Shown piece after piece: positions 54,291 through 64,000 of a DNA stretch of 64,000 bases. The stretch is taken from assembly GCF_000149955.1 (NCBI RefSeq), contig NC_031000.1, positions 186,001 through 250,000 of the forward strand, written 5' to 3'. Below the pieces are notes generated by a model. It saw only the letters and a program-made list of their open reading frames with translations, had not been told where the DNA came from and did not search any database. The translations under genes were made by a program, and so were the position numbers. The stretch comes from Fusarium oxysporum f. sp. lycopersici 4287 (lineage: Eukaryota; Ascomycota; Sordariomycetes; Hypocreales; Nectriaceae). Each line of letters begins with the position of its first letter. The stretch's first letter is position 1.

Positions 54291-57216
54291 GGGAGCCAAT
54301 AGGTTCACGGGTACCCGTGATTCTATTAATTTCACGGGTCCCGTAAAAATGACTAAGCACAGTGCGTCTAGTCCTGCTTTCAACCTACGAGTCGATGAAA
54401 ACACACTGTCTTGCTTTTTAACGCCGTCGCGTCAGGACGCGAAGGCTGGGTCACAGTGCGCTCACCGAAGAACGACATTCAGCGGTGATCCTCAAACAAT
54501 GGGAACGATCTTGTCATTCACTGAAGATTGCCTCCCTCCCGAACAAGAATATGAGTCGCGCGATGCGTTGTTCAAGGCGATCAACGATTGGGCGGCCCAT
54601 AGAGGTTACGCCTTTACGACCGGACGTTCGACGGTTGAAAAGAGCGGCAGACAAACTATCACGTACACATGCGATCGGTCATGTCGCCCGCCCAGTTCGA
54701 CGAGAGAAAGACAACGCAAGTCCACTACTCGAGGGACCGGTTGTAAATTCTCTGTTCTGGCCAAAGAATCACTCGACAAGAGTAGGTGGACATTCCGACA
54801 CCGGCCGGATACCCGCTTCTCTCTTCACAATCACCCTCCCAGTCAGCATCCGTCGGCTCACCCAATACACCGTAAACTACCTGAGGAGGACCAAACTCAA
54901 CTTGAAAGGCTCGCCAATGCAGGAATTGCACCTAGACACATTAGAACATACCTGCGCCAATACTGTAATTCCGCGGCAACCCAGCAAGATGTTTACAACT
55001 GCTTAGCAGCAACTCGACGCAAACTTTGCGAAGGACAAACCACTATCCACGCCCTTGCTAATCAGCTTGATGAGGAAGGGTTTTGGAGCAGGATGCAATT
55101 CGGCTCAGATGGTCGAGTCACAGCCGTCTTATTTGCTCACCCTGACTCCTTGACGTACCTTCAGGCATATCCCGATATTCTCCTTCTGGACTGCACTTAT
55201 AAGACAAACAAATATGGCATGCCTCTTCTTGACATGATCGGAGTCGACGCCTGTCAGAAGTCCTTCTGCATAGCTTTTGCCTTCCTGAGCGGAGAATCAG
55301 AGGATGACTATGGGTGGGCATTGGATCGTCTGCGGTCTCTCTATGATCACCATTGCTCCAAACTACCGTCTGTCGTGCTAACAGACCGTTGTATCGCCTG
55401 TATGAACGCTGTTGCCACCTCATTTCCCACCTCTCAGTCGCTCCTTTGTCTCTGGCATGCTAATAAAGCAGTGCTACGGCATTGTCTGCCAGCTTTCACG
55501 ACTCGAGATGTTGCCAGCTCCCGCTCCAGTCAGCCGACTGATAAAACAGAAGAAGCTTGGGGCGAATTCTATCAATTCTGGCACTTGATCGTGAGCTCCC
55601 CAAACGAGGCCTGTTTCAAGGAGAGAGTGGCGCGCTTTGAACAGAAGTACTTGCCAGACCACCTTCATGAAGTCGGCTATGTAATGCATACCTGGCTTGA
55701 CCCATATAAAGAGAAGCTTGTCAAAGCCTGGGTAGATCAGCATGCTCACTTTGGTAACACGGCAACCTCAAGGGTTGAGGGGATTCACGCACTCCTGAAA
55801 TCCCATCTCAAGAAGTCCACATTAGATCTGTTCGAAGCCTGGAGAGCCATGAAACAGGCACTGTTGAACCAGCTTTCCGAGTTGAGATCAAATCAAATTC
55901 GACAGCAAACTCGATTTCCAATTGAATTATCGGGGTCTCTCTACAGCGCGGTACGTGGATGGGTGTCGCATGAAGCCCTCAGGAAGGTTGAAGAACAGCG
56001 AAGGTTGATTGGGAAGAGGGATCCACCGCCGTCCCCTATCTGTACTGGAACTTTCAAGAAGTCCAACGGGCTCCCTTGTGTGCATACCTTGAAAGATTTG
56101 CAGGAGCAAGGCGGAGTTCTCCTCCTGGATCATTTCCATCCACACTGGTATTTGCAACGTGAGGGGGCACCACAGCTACTCTTGGAGCCTCGCCAACGAA
56201 TCGAATCGCTGGCTGAAGCATCTTCAGCCCCCAAGGAAAGCACGAGACGAGAGCCTAGCGCGTTCGAGAAAGTCCAAAAGGTCGCGAGAGCTCCGTCAAA
56301 ATGCACCAAGTGTGGCGAACTCGGCCATACCAGGACATCGAGAACCTGTCCTTTGCGTTTTGAGGAACTACGCAGGTCTGCTGGCCCAACCCCGACACTA
56401 ATGTTGCAACCCACTGTGGTGGCAACTACCGGTACAGCCCAGAGAACATCGTCGAATGACTTACGGGAGAACTATTTGGCCATTGCAGAAACCGCGAGTA
56501 CTGTCAATTCTTCGCATAGTCCATCAGGTGAGCAATCACCACTTGAAGAATGCGGCGACATGAACCGAGGCCCCTCCTCTGAAGCCCCGCCCGACCCCCA
56601 AGCGAGAGAGGGTAAGGCTTCGGATGTTGATACGTGGGCTGCCCAAGCGCCACGATACGACTCGCCGCAGGCAATATATCAAAGGTATATTGCTGCTAGA
56701 AATGCGTGGTATGCTTCGCAGCCTGCTGGTAGTGTCAAGACCAATCAACAATACCGCCGGGCGATAGGGCTCCCATTGAGATATGACAAGGTGAGTTACG
56801 ATTGGTGTCTAGATTATAAGCAAATGGGGGGACGCTGCGTCTCATCTAGGGGTGCACGGGACTGGACGAAAGAAGGAATGATGGCATACCTCGATTGGAG
56901 CAAGGCAGAAGATGATCGTATTGAGGCTCAGGTACTTGAAGAAGTAGGGAGCGACCCCATGAGAAATGGAAGAAGGGGAGTCAAAGAGATCTGGAAAAGG
57001 ATAGAGGAAGACAGCGAGACTCGGCAGGCTCGTCATTCTGCCGAAGGGCAGAGTGAGGGATGTATTGTAGTACAATTGTAACATGCATTCGGCTTTAATT
57101 GTCTTATTCCACTTGTTGTGGCGTGCAGGAAGGGGGTAGACGCACTGTGCTTAGTCATTTTTACGGGACCCGTGAAATTAATAGAATCACGGGTACCCGT
57201 GAACCTATTGGCTCCC
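54291..57216 (+). mobile_element. Hop-like MULE, copy 2, intact
   Basis: Perfect 80-bp terminal inverted repeats (54291-54370 and 57137-57216) start GGGAGCCAATAGGTTCACGG and contain CACGGGTACCCGTG and ACGGGTCCCGT palindromes. The transposase is uninterrupted. The flanks (CCATTAGCT and GCCTACGCG) do not form a duplication. The right flank continues into a terminal repeat resembling that of MULE 1. Confidence 0.9.
54499..57081 (+). CDS. MULE transposase, 861 aa, intact
   Basis: Mutator-like transposase. The start at 54499 (MGTILSF) matches the start of the MULE 1 protein; an in-frame ATG at 54349 lies inside the terminal repeat and would give 910 residues. Parts: FAR1/WRKY-like zinc domain (CDRSCRPP...GCKFSVL), DDE core with Asp in LLLDCTYKTN and VVLTDRCIACMN and Glu in SRVEGIHALLKSH, SWIM-type finger CTGTFKKSNGLPCVH, CCHC knuckle CTKCGELGHTRTSRTC, and a conserved C-terminal block (PLRYDKVSYDWCLDYKQMGG). 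MULE 1 has a stop where this copy reads Arg (GSDGRVTA). Confidence 0.9.
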   Translation: MGTILSFTEDCLPPEQEYESRDALFKAINDWAAHRGYAFTTGRSTVEKSGRQTITYTCDRSCRPPSSTRERQRKSTTRGTGCKFSVLAKESLDKSRWTFRHRPDTRFSLHNHPPSQHPSAHPIHRKLPEEDQTQLERLANAGIAPRHIRTYLRQYCNSAATQQDVYNCLAATRRKLCEGQTTIHALANQLDEEGFWSRMQFGSDGRVTAVLFAHPDSLTYLQAYPDILLLDCTYKTNKYGMPLLDMIGVDACQKSFCIAFAFLSGESEDDYGWALDRLRSLYDHHCSKLPSVVLTDRCIACMNAVATSFPTSQSLLCLWHANKAVLRHCLPAFTTRDVASSRSSQPTDKTEEAWGEFYQFWHLIVSSPNEACFKERVARFEQKYLPDHLHEVGYVMHTWLDPYKEKLVKAWVDQHAHFGNTATSRVEGIHALLKSHLKKSTLDLFEAWRAMKQALLNQLSELRSNQIRQQTRFPIELSGSLYSAVRGWVSHEALRKVEEQRRLIGKRDPPPSPICTGTFKKSNGLPCVHTLKDLQEQGGVLLLDHFHPHWYLQREGAPQLLLEPRQRIESLAEASSAPKESTRREPSAFEKVQKVARAPSKCTKCGELGHTRTSRTCPLRFEELRRSAGPTPTLMLQPTVVATTGTAQRTSSNDLRENYLAIAETASTVNSSHSPSGEQSPLEECGDMNRGPSSEAPPDPQAREGKASDVDTWAAQAPRYDSPQAIYQRYIAARNAWYASQPAGSVKTNQQYRRAIGLPLRYDKVSYDWCLDYKQMGGRCVSSRGARDWTKEGMMAYLDWSKAEDDRIEAQVLEEVGSDPMRNGRRGVKEIWKRIEEDSETRQARHSAEGQSEGCIVVQL

Positions 57217-57269
57217 GCCTACGCGTGACCACGTAAAATCGCGCCTAGGCGTGAACCTATGGGGCGCCT
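57217..57269. repeat. Right-end remnant of a MULE 1-like element
   Basis: The last 53 bp outside MULE 2 read GCCTACGCGTG ... GCGCCTAGGCGTG ... CCTATGGGGCGCC. This parallels the final part of the MULE 1 right end with a different middle. No matching left end is seen to the left of MULE 2. Confidence 0.6.
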
Positions 57270-57607
57270 CAGGAACAACAGCCCTTAGTAATCAAGCTGG
57301 GTGATTAAAAGTAAAACCTGTGGGATAGAATACCCTACACAGATACTAGAACCAATCAACACACTACTGCTGCTCATTCTGAATGACCCGACCTTCAATC
57401 CATTTTAAACACATCCAGTGCGACAAGATGACTTAATTTGTCCCTCCCCTCTGCATCGATTGCCGGGGTGCCGAGTTGTAGGGAACCTCATCTGCCCATG
57501 TAATCTGCTTTTGGTGGCGTTGTGCCTGAGTTTCAAGATTGTTTGCTACTGGTCCGCTTCGTCATGGGTCCCCCATCCGTTACATGAAGGGTCTCGGGAG
57601 GACTTTC
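57270..57607. other. Intergenic stretch, nothing recognised
   Basis: About 340 bp without a recognisable feature. Confidence 0.4.
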
Positions 57608-57728
57608 TGTTGGAAAACTGGGAATCCCCCTTATCTTCAGGATTCAGACTGTTAGTCTGAAAGTCCTAGATTTAAAGTTCAAAGTCCTAGATAAAATTTA
57701 CTAGAGATATAAACCAGAGAAGAACTCC
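57608..57728 (+). repeat. Single end of the 0.8-kb foldback family
   Basis: Similar to both ends of the element at 29452-30245, from TGTTGGAAAA through the palindrome TTCAGACTGTTAGTCTGAA to GAGAAGAACTCCTA. Fot element D starts at the final TA. The rest of the foldback element is not found beyond element D. Confidence 0.6.
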
Positions 57729-57730
57729 TA

Positions 57731-59587
57731 ACGTGTATGATAAGCGAGTGAGCCAGACAAGCAAGTGAGCCAAAAATCCCTCACCTTACAACATTATAAT
57801 TCAATCAGCTATATCTCAACCAACAAATATGCCACAGTCCTCAAATGAAGCTAGAATCCTTCTTGCCCTTCAGGCCCTTCAAGATAACCCTAAACTTACA
57901 GTCCGACGGGCGGCAAATATCTACGATGTCAACCGTAGTACCTTAGGTCGCCGCCAGCATGGCATTCTTTCAAAGCGTGATACTCCCACAAAGTCACGGA
58001 AACTATCTGATCAGGAAGAGCAGATAATAGTCCAATTCATTTTAGACCTAGATTCGCGAGGATTTCCCTCGCGACTATCGTATGTGGAAGATATCGCGAA
58101 TTCTCTATGTGCCAACCGCGATATACCACCTGTTGGCAAGCGCTGGGCTTATAACTTCATTAAGCGACAACCAGAGCTAAAGACACGTCAATTTCGGAGA
58201 TATGACTATCAGAGAGCTAAATGCGAAGATCCGACTATTATTCGTGGCTGGTTTCGGCTCGTAGAGAATACAATCGCAAAATATGGTATCCGATCAGATG
58301 ATATCTGGAACTTTGATGAGACCGGCTTTATGATGGGCGTAATTGAGCCCGGAACAGTCGTTACAAGCTCCTATAGGCAAGGAAGACCAAAGCAAGTACA
58401 GCCTGGAAACCGCGAATGGATTACTGTGATCGAGGGGATTAATGCGGAAGGCCAATCGATCCCGCCGTTTATCATTGGTGCAGGTAAGGATCACCTCGCC
58501 AATTGGTACCAAGAATGCGACCTTCCCGGCGATTGGGTTATTGCATTGAGTGAGAAAGGATGAACTGATAATAAGCTGGGCCTTGAGTGGCTAAAGCATT
58601 TTGATCAGGCTACAGCTAAGCGAACGAACAGTCGCTATCGCCTCTTGATCCTTGATGGTCATGAAAGTCACCACTCCGTCGAATTCGAGGAATATTGCAA
58701 GGAGAACAAGATTATCACACTCTGTATGCCTGCTCATGCCTCTCATCTACTTCAGCCTCTTGACGTAGGGTGCTTTGGGCCGCTGAAAAAGGCATACGGT
58801 CGAGAAATAGAGCATCTGATCAGATGCTTTATAACCCATATTACCAAGACCGAGATCTTTCCTGCCTTTCATGTCGCCCACCAAGCTGCTATTACAGAAA
58901 GCAATATTAAGGGAGGTTTTAGAGGAGCTGGACTTGCTCCCTTTGACCCAGAAAATGTCATCTCGAAGCTTGATGTGCAGCTACGGACTCCAACGCCTCC
59001 CGTAGAGGTTACAATACCATCGACCCCTTGGACTGCAAGGACCCCAAAGACAGTACTAGAGGCCCAATCGCACTCCAAGTATCTGCAAGGAAGGATCAGA
59101 AATCATAAGAGCAGCTCCCCTGAGTCAATAATTAAAGCCGTAAAGCATTTTGAGAAGGCAACAACTGTTCTTATGGATAAGATGGTCTTACTACATAATA
59201 GGAATCAACAACTTGAACAACAAAATAAGATAGTAGGGCGACGCCGGAGGGGAAAAAGGACTAGGGTACAAAAAGAAGGGCCTTTAACTATAGGGGAAGC
59301 ATCACAAGCAATTGATCAGATAGATATTGATGCGCAGGTAACAGCTGAAGCCTCGAGAGGTGGTCGCGGAAGGTCACAAGGAGCAAAGGTCCGGCAGTGT
59401 AGTATTTGCGGAAAGACCGGGCATAATGCAAGGACCTGTCAGGAGGCAATTGAAGTCAATAGGGAATAGTATAGCGATTAATTTTAATTGATCAGATAGG
59501 TTGTGGTGTTTTTATTGCGAATTTCATTTGGAAAGTTAAGATATGTGGCTCACTCGCTTGTCTGGCTCACTCGCTTATCATACACGT
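57731..59587 (+). mobile_element. Fot/pogo-type element D
   Basis: 1857 bp flanked by TA (57729-57730 and 59588-59589). Ends are ACGTGTATGATAAGC, two bases different from copies A-C but identical at both ends of this copy. The subterminal word is GAGTGAGCC (inner left copy AAGTGAGCC). The transposase has an early stop. Confidence 0.88.
57829..59469 (+). pseudogene. Fot-type transposase of element D, one early stop
   Basis: A 547-codon frame is interrupted only by TGA at 58561-58563, where the intact copy B has Trp (NGWTDN). All other parts are present: psq and CENP-B-type DNA-binding regions, Asp in NFDETGF, ILDGHES and QPLDVGCFG, and the CCHC knuckle [14 protein letters not shown]. The final TAG comes four codons earlier than in copy B, as in copy A. 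The stop lies between the first and second catalytic Asp, so the copy is inactive unless read through. Confidence 0.87.
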
Positions 59588-59869
59588 TATCACATTAAAA
59601 CTTATTACATAATTAAGTAAAGAACCAATAAACTACTTATAGTATTGTTCGCGCTTCTATTAGCTTAAACCCCACACTACTAAAGAGATGAGATATTTGG
59701 AAGCAGGGGGGTATTAGAACCTTGGGACACTATGTTACTCTGGCTAACTTCTTTGGGTCAATCTTAAGCTGACTTGATTCACTCCACTCACAAATCCAGA
59801 TCCATTAATCCCTCAAATTTTCTATTAAACTCTTGCCAAAGAATTAGGTACTTTTCCCGAGCAGCCTCC

Positions 59870-61969
59870 ATGATGTCGGCACACATCGACTTTTTGACAT
59901 CTACGTCGTTTCGTCTCGCATCCATCGACCGCACTCAAAGGGAAGATGCTCAGATTCTAAGCATCACCCTGAGCACGCACGAACTGCGTGATGCGACAGC
60001 TCTTGGCTATTATGCCCTCTCATACACATGGGGACCTCCAAGGGCACCTGCGCCAAGCGAGCCAGAGATTAAGACGCATCCAATCTTGTTGAACGGTCGT
60101 TACTACCAGGTCCAGCCGAACCTACACGATGCCCTTGAGCATCTCTATCAGTTTTACCCGCAAAAGCTAGTATGGATCGACGCTCTATGCATCAACCAGG
60201 AGGATACAAAGGAGCGCCAAGTCCAAGTAGCGATCATGGACAAGATCTACAGCAACGCTAGTCTTGTAGCGATCTGGTTAGGGAAGCCATTTCCGCAATT
60301 GCAGTTAGGCTTTGAGGTGATTGACCGCATCTACAAAGTGGCCTTTCGCGAAGTCAGTCGCATTATCAGAGCGCAGCAATATGATTTCACTTTGGATATA
60401 GGCGATATCCAAGACAGGTACGGGTTGGAACTATTGACAAACGAGGAAATGGAAGCACTCATGGATGTATACGCGAGTCGCTGGTTTGGCAGAGTATGGG
60501 TCATCCAAGAGGTCGCTCTCGCAAAGAAAGTTGGCGTCATCAATGGCGACAGCATAATGGCGTTTGATAAGTTCGGAACGGTGGCAGCATTTCTGCACGT
60601 AAGTGGTTTGTGTATAGCGATCTCTCATGCACTTGCACGAATTGACCGCAACGTCGATCTGCTTGAAGGGAACTTTCTCTTCAGGGCCGAAAGGATACAG
60701 ATACTGCGAGAGTGGTGCTTCGGAGACCAGAGCTTGTGGCAGGAGTTGTTGCCGTTAGTCGACTTCACAGCCGGGATTCAGAATGGGTCAGAGAGAGTCG
60801 GAGAAGAGACGGTGGGTCTGGTTCTCACAAAGCTTCTGCTTTGGACGATTGGCTTCAAAGCGACGGATCCCCGAGATAGTGTATTCGGGCTGTGGGGGAT
60901 AGTGCGACATATAGCCAGCACTCAGTATCTCAAGATGCCGGAGCATTTGCGCCCCAGTTACGACATGAGTGTATCCGACGTCTTTCACAGTGTGGCAACA
61001 GAGATCCTCGAGACATCTGGCACGCTGATACTGCTCACGCTTGTCAAAGATCCCGAACAGCGTTCCTCTACAGAGCTGCCATCATGGTGCCCGGACTTCT
61101 CGTCGCCTCTCAGCAGTCACCCTATCAGCGGCCCTCAACTCAAATCTGTCACACCCGTGAAGGCAGGCGGTCACATTGAGGGGCTAACGCGGAGTTTGTT
61201 GCCAGGCGTCCGGGGAGGCACGCTGAAACTCAGGGGATTTCCTCTTGGCCCGGTCCAGGCCATAGGAGAAAGAGCCGACGAGATAGAGTACGGGAAATTC
61301 GGCAAATGGGTCGGAATCTTGTTGGAAATGGAAGACACCTACCCCTTGACTGGGCAGTCAGCGGTTGAAGCCTTTTGGTGAACACTGATTCATGATCAAG
61401 ACTTGTCGAGCCGCTCATCGAAGCTCGTCGGAACCGAGCATTTCAGAGATGTTCTGCTGATCCAGGCATTAGGCTTTGTCCGTAGGGAATTTGCCAAGAA
61501 TGGCGCCGAATCCATAGAGAAGCACATCGAGTCGTGGTGCGGTCTTGACACGCTGGCCAAGAGATATCCTGGCGCTGTCGAAGGTACTGAAACTATCCGA
61601 ACTTACTGCAAGGGAAAAGGATTTCTCCCCACTCTAGAGCACGATATACCAGTATCCGAGGAGGAAAGCGACGCTTTCAGGGCGAAGGTGTTCGACAACG
61701 GATCAGGGCTCCTCATGATCTTGTCAGGCACTATATTTAACCGATGCATCGCACTCACGGCTGGCGGACACCTAGCTCACGCTTCGGGGTCTACAATTCC
61801 GGGAGATGAGATATGGGTGTTGGCTGTATGCCCTTCGCCGCTCGTCCTGCGAAGATTGGAACCAGAAACGGATCAATTTAGTCTTATTGGCGAGGCCTAT
61901 GTGCATGGAGTCATGAATGGGGCGGCTATTGCGAAGCACACCGAGTGGCGGCATGTTGATCTTGTTTAA
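59870..61969 (+). pseudogene. HET-domain (heterokaryon incompatibility) protein, one stop
   Basis: HET proteins trigger cell death on fusion of unlike fungal cells. The HET signature blocks are all present: YYALSYTWG (about 50), LVWIDALCINQEDTKERQVQVA with KIYSNASLVAIWLG (about 100-140), and RWFGRVWVIQEVALA (about 205-220). From MMSAHIDF at 59870 the frame runs to TGA at 61379-61381 (EAFW-stop-TLIHDQDL) and continues in the same phase to 61969. Total span 699 codons. The codon is probably a former CGA. The first 503 residues, with the entire HET domain, could still be made. Confidence 0.85.
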
Positions 61970-62379
61970 AGCCACGACAGGGTTCGCAACTTGAACCTCG
62001 CTGGGAGGCTCCTGTGTCACATGCATAGGACTTCACTGGCCTTCACTCACACCTCCTAGATTTATTAATACTTTCTTCTCTCGCTACAAACTTTGGTCGT
62101 GTTCTTGCAGTATCCTTTCTTGCAGCAATTTTTAGTGCAGCAGTAGAAGTCATTATAGAGTATTGTCTGGGAAATTTGGCGGGGCAGCCTTTGGCAGCTT
62201 GCTGGAGACCCTTCCTAGGAAGAAATGAAGTCGAAGCCACTTACAACCATAGCTAACTAATAAATGCAGTCAAATCGTGCATCTTGTTTACATAAAAGAG
62301 TTAATTAGACTATTGCTTCGCTTCACACCTGAAAGGCATTTCTGATTTAATAGTACTCTCGCCTTAAAAACAAGACTTT
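61970..62379. other. Intergenic, AT-rich to the right
   Basis: About 400 bp without a supported gene; AT content rises towards the decayed helicase-like copy. Confidence 0.4.
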
Positions 62380-64000
62380 AAATTAGAACAAGATCGATGC
62401 TCCAGTAAGATTTCCGCCAGCCTTTGGGACTTTCAGTATACCACTTTCGACAAGATCCTGCGCTAGTCTAGAAATTAGACCATCGCACCCTCGAGCTACC
62501 ATGATATCAACCGTGACAGGCAAGCTCTCCTCATAGTTCGGAATGTCACTGAATCCGCTAGCTTGTTTTTGGTATCTTGGATAAAAGACCATCCAGCTTT
62601 TCGGCAAGTAAGATTATCTTCTATCTTATCTATGTTGATATCTACTTCCAGTCCTAGCATCATCTCGTCTACTTGCTCTTGCATAAGCTTGATGGCTTTT
62701 AAATAGGTCACGCAGAATTCAGAAAGCTTAAACTTTTTGTTATATCTGATCGTGAATGATTACCCGTCTAGATCCCAGGAAAGGTTTCCTGGAATACCTT
62801 CTCTCTTAATAATTAACTTAGCAAAAGCTTTAAGCTTAATGATTTCCCTAAATGGGGTATAACAGCCTCGGATCAAGTACTTCTTGCGAATTATATCCAG
62901 GCGGTCAGGCTGCAATAGATAATAATCACGGCATGGCTATTTATAGACTAGTGTAGTATAGCTATAGACCGGCAGGGCATATTCGAGGAATAAGAGCCGG
63001 CTAATCTAAATCAACCCTGCTAATTCGGATATAGAGTTATGCGCCGGATTAAAGGCGAGAGTGTATTATTATATACCTATAATAGCAATATAGTAAATTA
63101 TGGCCGAAGATAACATATTTCCAGCAGGATCCTAATATGTCTAGAATATTATTAAGAGCTGGAATAAGGCCTTGGATAGCTGCAGCTAATAGCCAGTCGG
63201 AAGATAGAAGTCGGTTCCTTTACAGTCTGATATATAATCGTTTTCTACTTCCTTATCTTCTTCAGAGTTAATATTTTTGTTTATGCTTTCGTTGAAATCT
63301 TTATCTGTATTTAGATTTTCAGGATTAGAAGGAATTTCGCAGTTATCATGCCAGTCCTCGACATGGGGCCTATTATCTTCGCTGTCTAAGCTATTACTAA
63401 TATAATTATCTCCTCCTAGTTATAGTTATTCGACCAAGTACAGTATATACTGTATTATCTTTACCTTGTTGGATCCTAGACGTAAGTTATATACTTCCTG
63501 GCGTTATAGTGGCAGGTACTATAGAATGCGAAATATAAAGCAGATAAATCTTTTCTATATTGCTAAATATCGCTTAAAGCTTAGTATAAGCCGAAAGCCA
63601 TGCGGCCAAAAAGCATCTTTCGCAAATATGTTTAGCCAACAGCGAGAGATATATAGCATACAATCGAGTGTAGCTCTTGCCTTATTGAACATCAAGTCTA
63701 GCCTATAAAGGATAATCTACAGCTAGGCCTCAGTTTCGGCAGAGCTCCATAAAGGGGACCCTGGCTAAGCAGATAATTTCTACTTGCTTGTAAGGCTGGT
63801 TGCTTAGCCATGGCGGTAATGATTTCGAGTGATCTGTTACGGAACAGCTCGGCCCAGCGGGTATGTTAGGGCCATGGGGTCATCTCGCTCGTTCCAGGAA
63901 CCGCGACACGATCAGTTTGACTACTCTCGAATGGTCTTTTTATAATATGGATATCTCGATTTCAGGATCGATACTGCAGATGGCTTAAGAGGGTGATAGT
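62380..64000 (-). pseudogene. Telomere-linked RecQ-helicase-like gene, RIP-like decay, partial
   Basis: Reading leftwards from the window edge, the sequence parallels 23300-23920: MTPWP-HTRWAELFRNRSLEIITAMAKQ, then WKRF-type and EDWHDNC blocks. It continues further than that copy, with CKG, PAGNMLSSAIIYYIAIIGI, TLAFNPA, ELAGLI-ISRLLFLEYALPVYSYTTL, DYYLLQPDRLDIIRKKYLIRGCYTPFREIIKLKAFAK and NLSWDLDG. Stops are frequent, often where Trp or Gln is expected, and comparison with the first copy shows mostly C-to-T and G-to-A changes. The C-terminal helicase part is not seen before 62380. The family name is from pattern recognition. Confidence 0.6.

Overview
The window looks like transposon-rich accessory DNA of a filamentous ascomycete, most likely a Fusarium of the oxysporum type. 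This is inferred from family content, since no ribosomal or other diagnostic marker is present. Supporting families are Fot/pogo-type elements with a C-terminal zinc knuckle, two Hop-like Mutator (MULE) elements, a mimp-like miniature element, a Tad1-type LINE, a Crypton, a piggyBac-type element and a Tc1 element. Short 47-75 bp introns, a HET-domain gene, a FREQUENCY clock-protein relative and pieces of telomere-linked RecQ-helicase-like genes point the same way. I found no rRNA, tRNA or CRISPR.

Layout. 916-5893 is a Fot-type element whose left terminal repeat was split by a Crypton (about 924-4023). 6285-7781 (-) is an alpha/beta-hydrolase-like gene and 10381-11214 (-) encodes a five-repeat FG-GAP-like protein. 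14216-17386 holds two Fot copies in inverted arrangement, one half deleted and one apparently intact. 17578-22747 is a small metabolic island: an intact five-exon zinc alcohol dehydrogenase, a broken class III aminotransferase and an intact hemerythrin-like gene. 23134-23922 is a helicase-like fragment abutting MULE 1 (23939-26825). 26826-30245 holds small repeats: GTGGATATGG blocks, a 215-bp mimp-like element, an ATCGATCG inverted repeat and a 0.8-kb foldback repeat. 30584-35124 is a piggyBac-type element whose left terminus was split by another pogo-type element (30588-32906). 35150-41131 is a LINE. 42090-42695 (-) holds a dead zinc-finger gene and a dispersed repeat.

44962-46374 is an intact bestrophin-type channel gene. 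48616-50026 is an apparently intact Tc1 element. 50931-53514 (-) is a broken FREQUENCY relative. 54291-57216 is MULE 2, with an intact transposase and perfect 80-bp termini. 57731-59587 is another Fot copy with one early stop. 59870-61969 is a HET gene split by one stop. 62380-64000 (-) is a heavily C-to-T/G-to-A mutated helicase-like copy that runs off the window.

The genes do not form one pathway. The pattern is repeated insertion, including three insertions into other elements, with cargo genes in different states of decay. Apparently intact cargo genes are the alpha/beta hydrolase, the FG-GAP-like protein, the alcohol dehydrogenase, the hemerythrin-like protein and the bestrophin. Apparently complete transposases are Fot copy B, the piggyBac-type element, the Tc1 element, MULE 2 and (if its GC-AG intron is used) the Crypton. 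The most informative signals are the Crypton inside a Fot terminal repeat, the pogo element inside a piggyBac terminus, the extra FREQUENCY copy and the paired helicase-like fragments.
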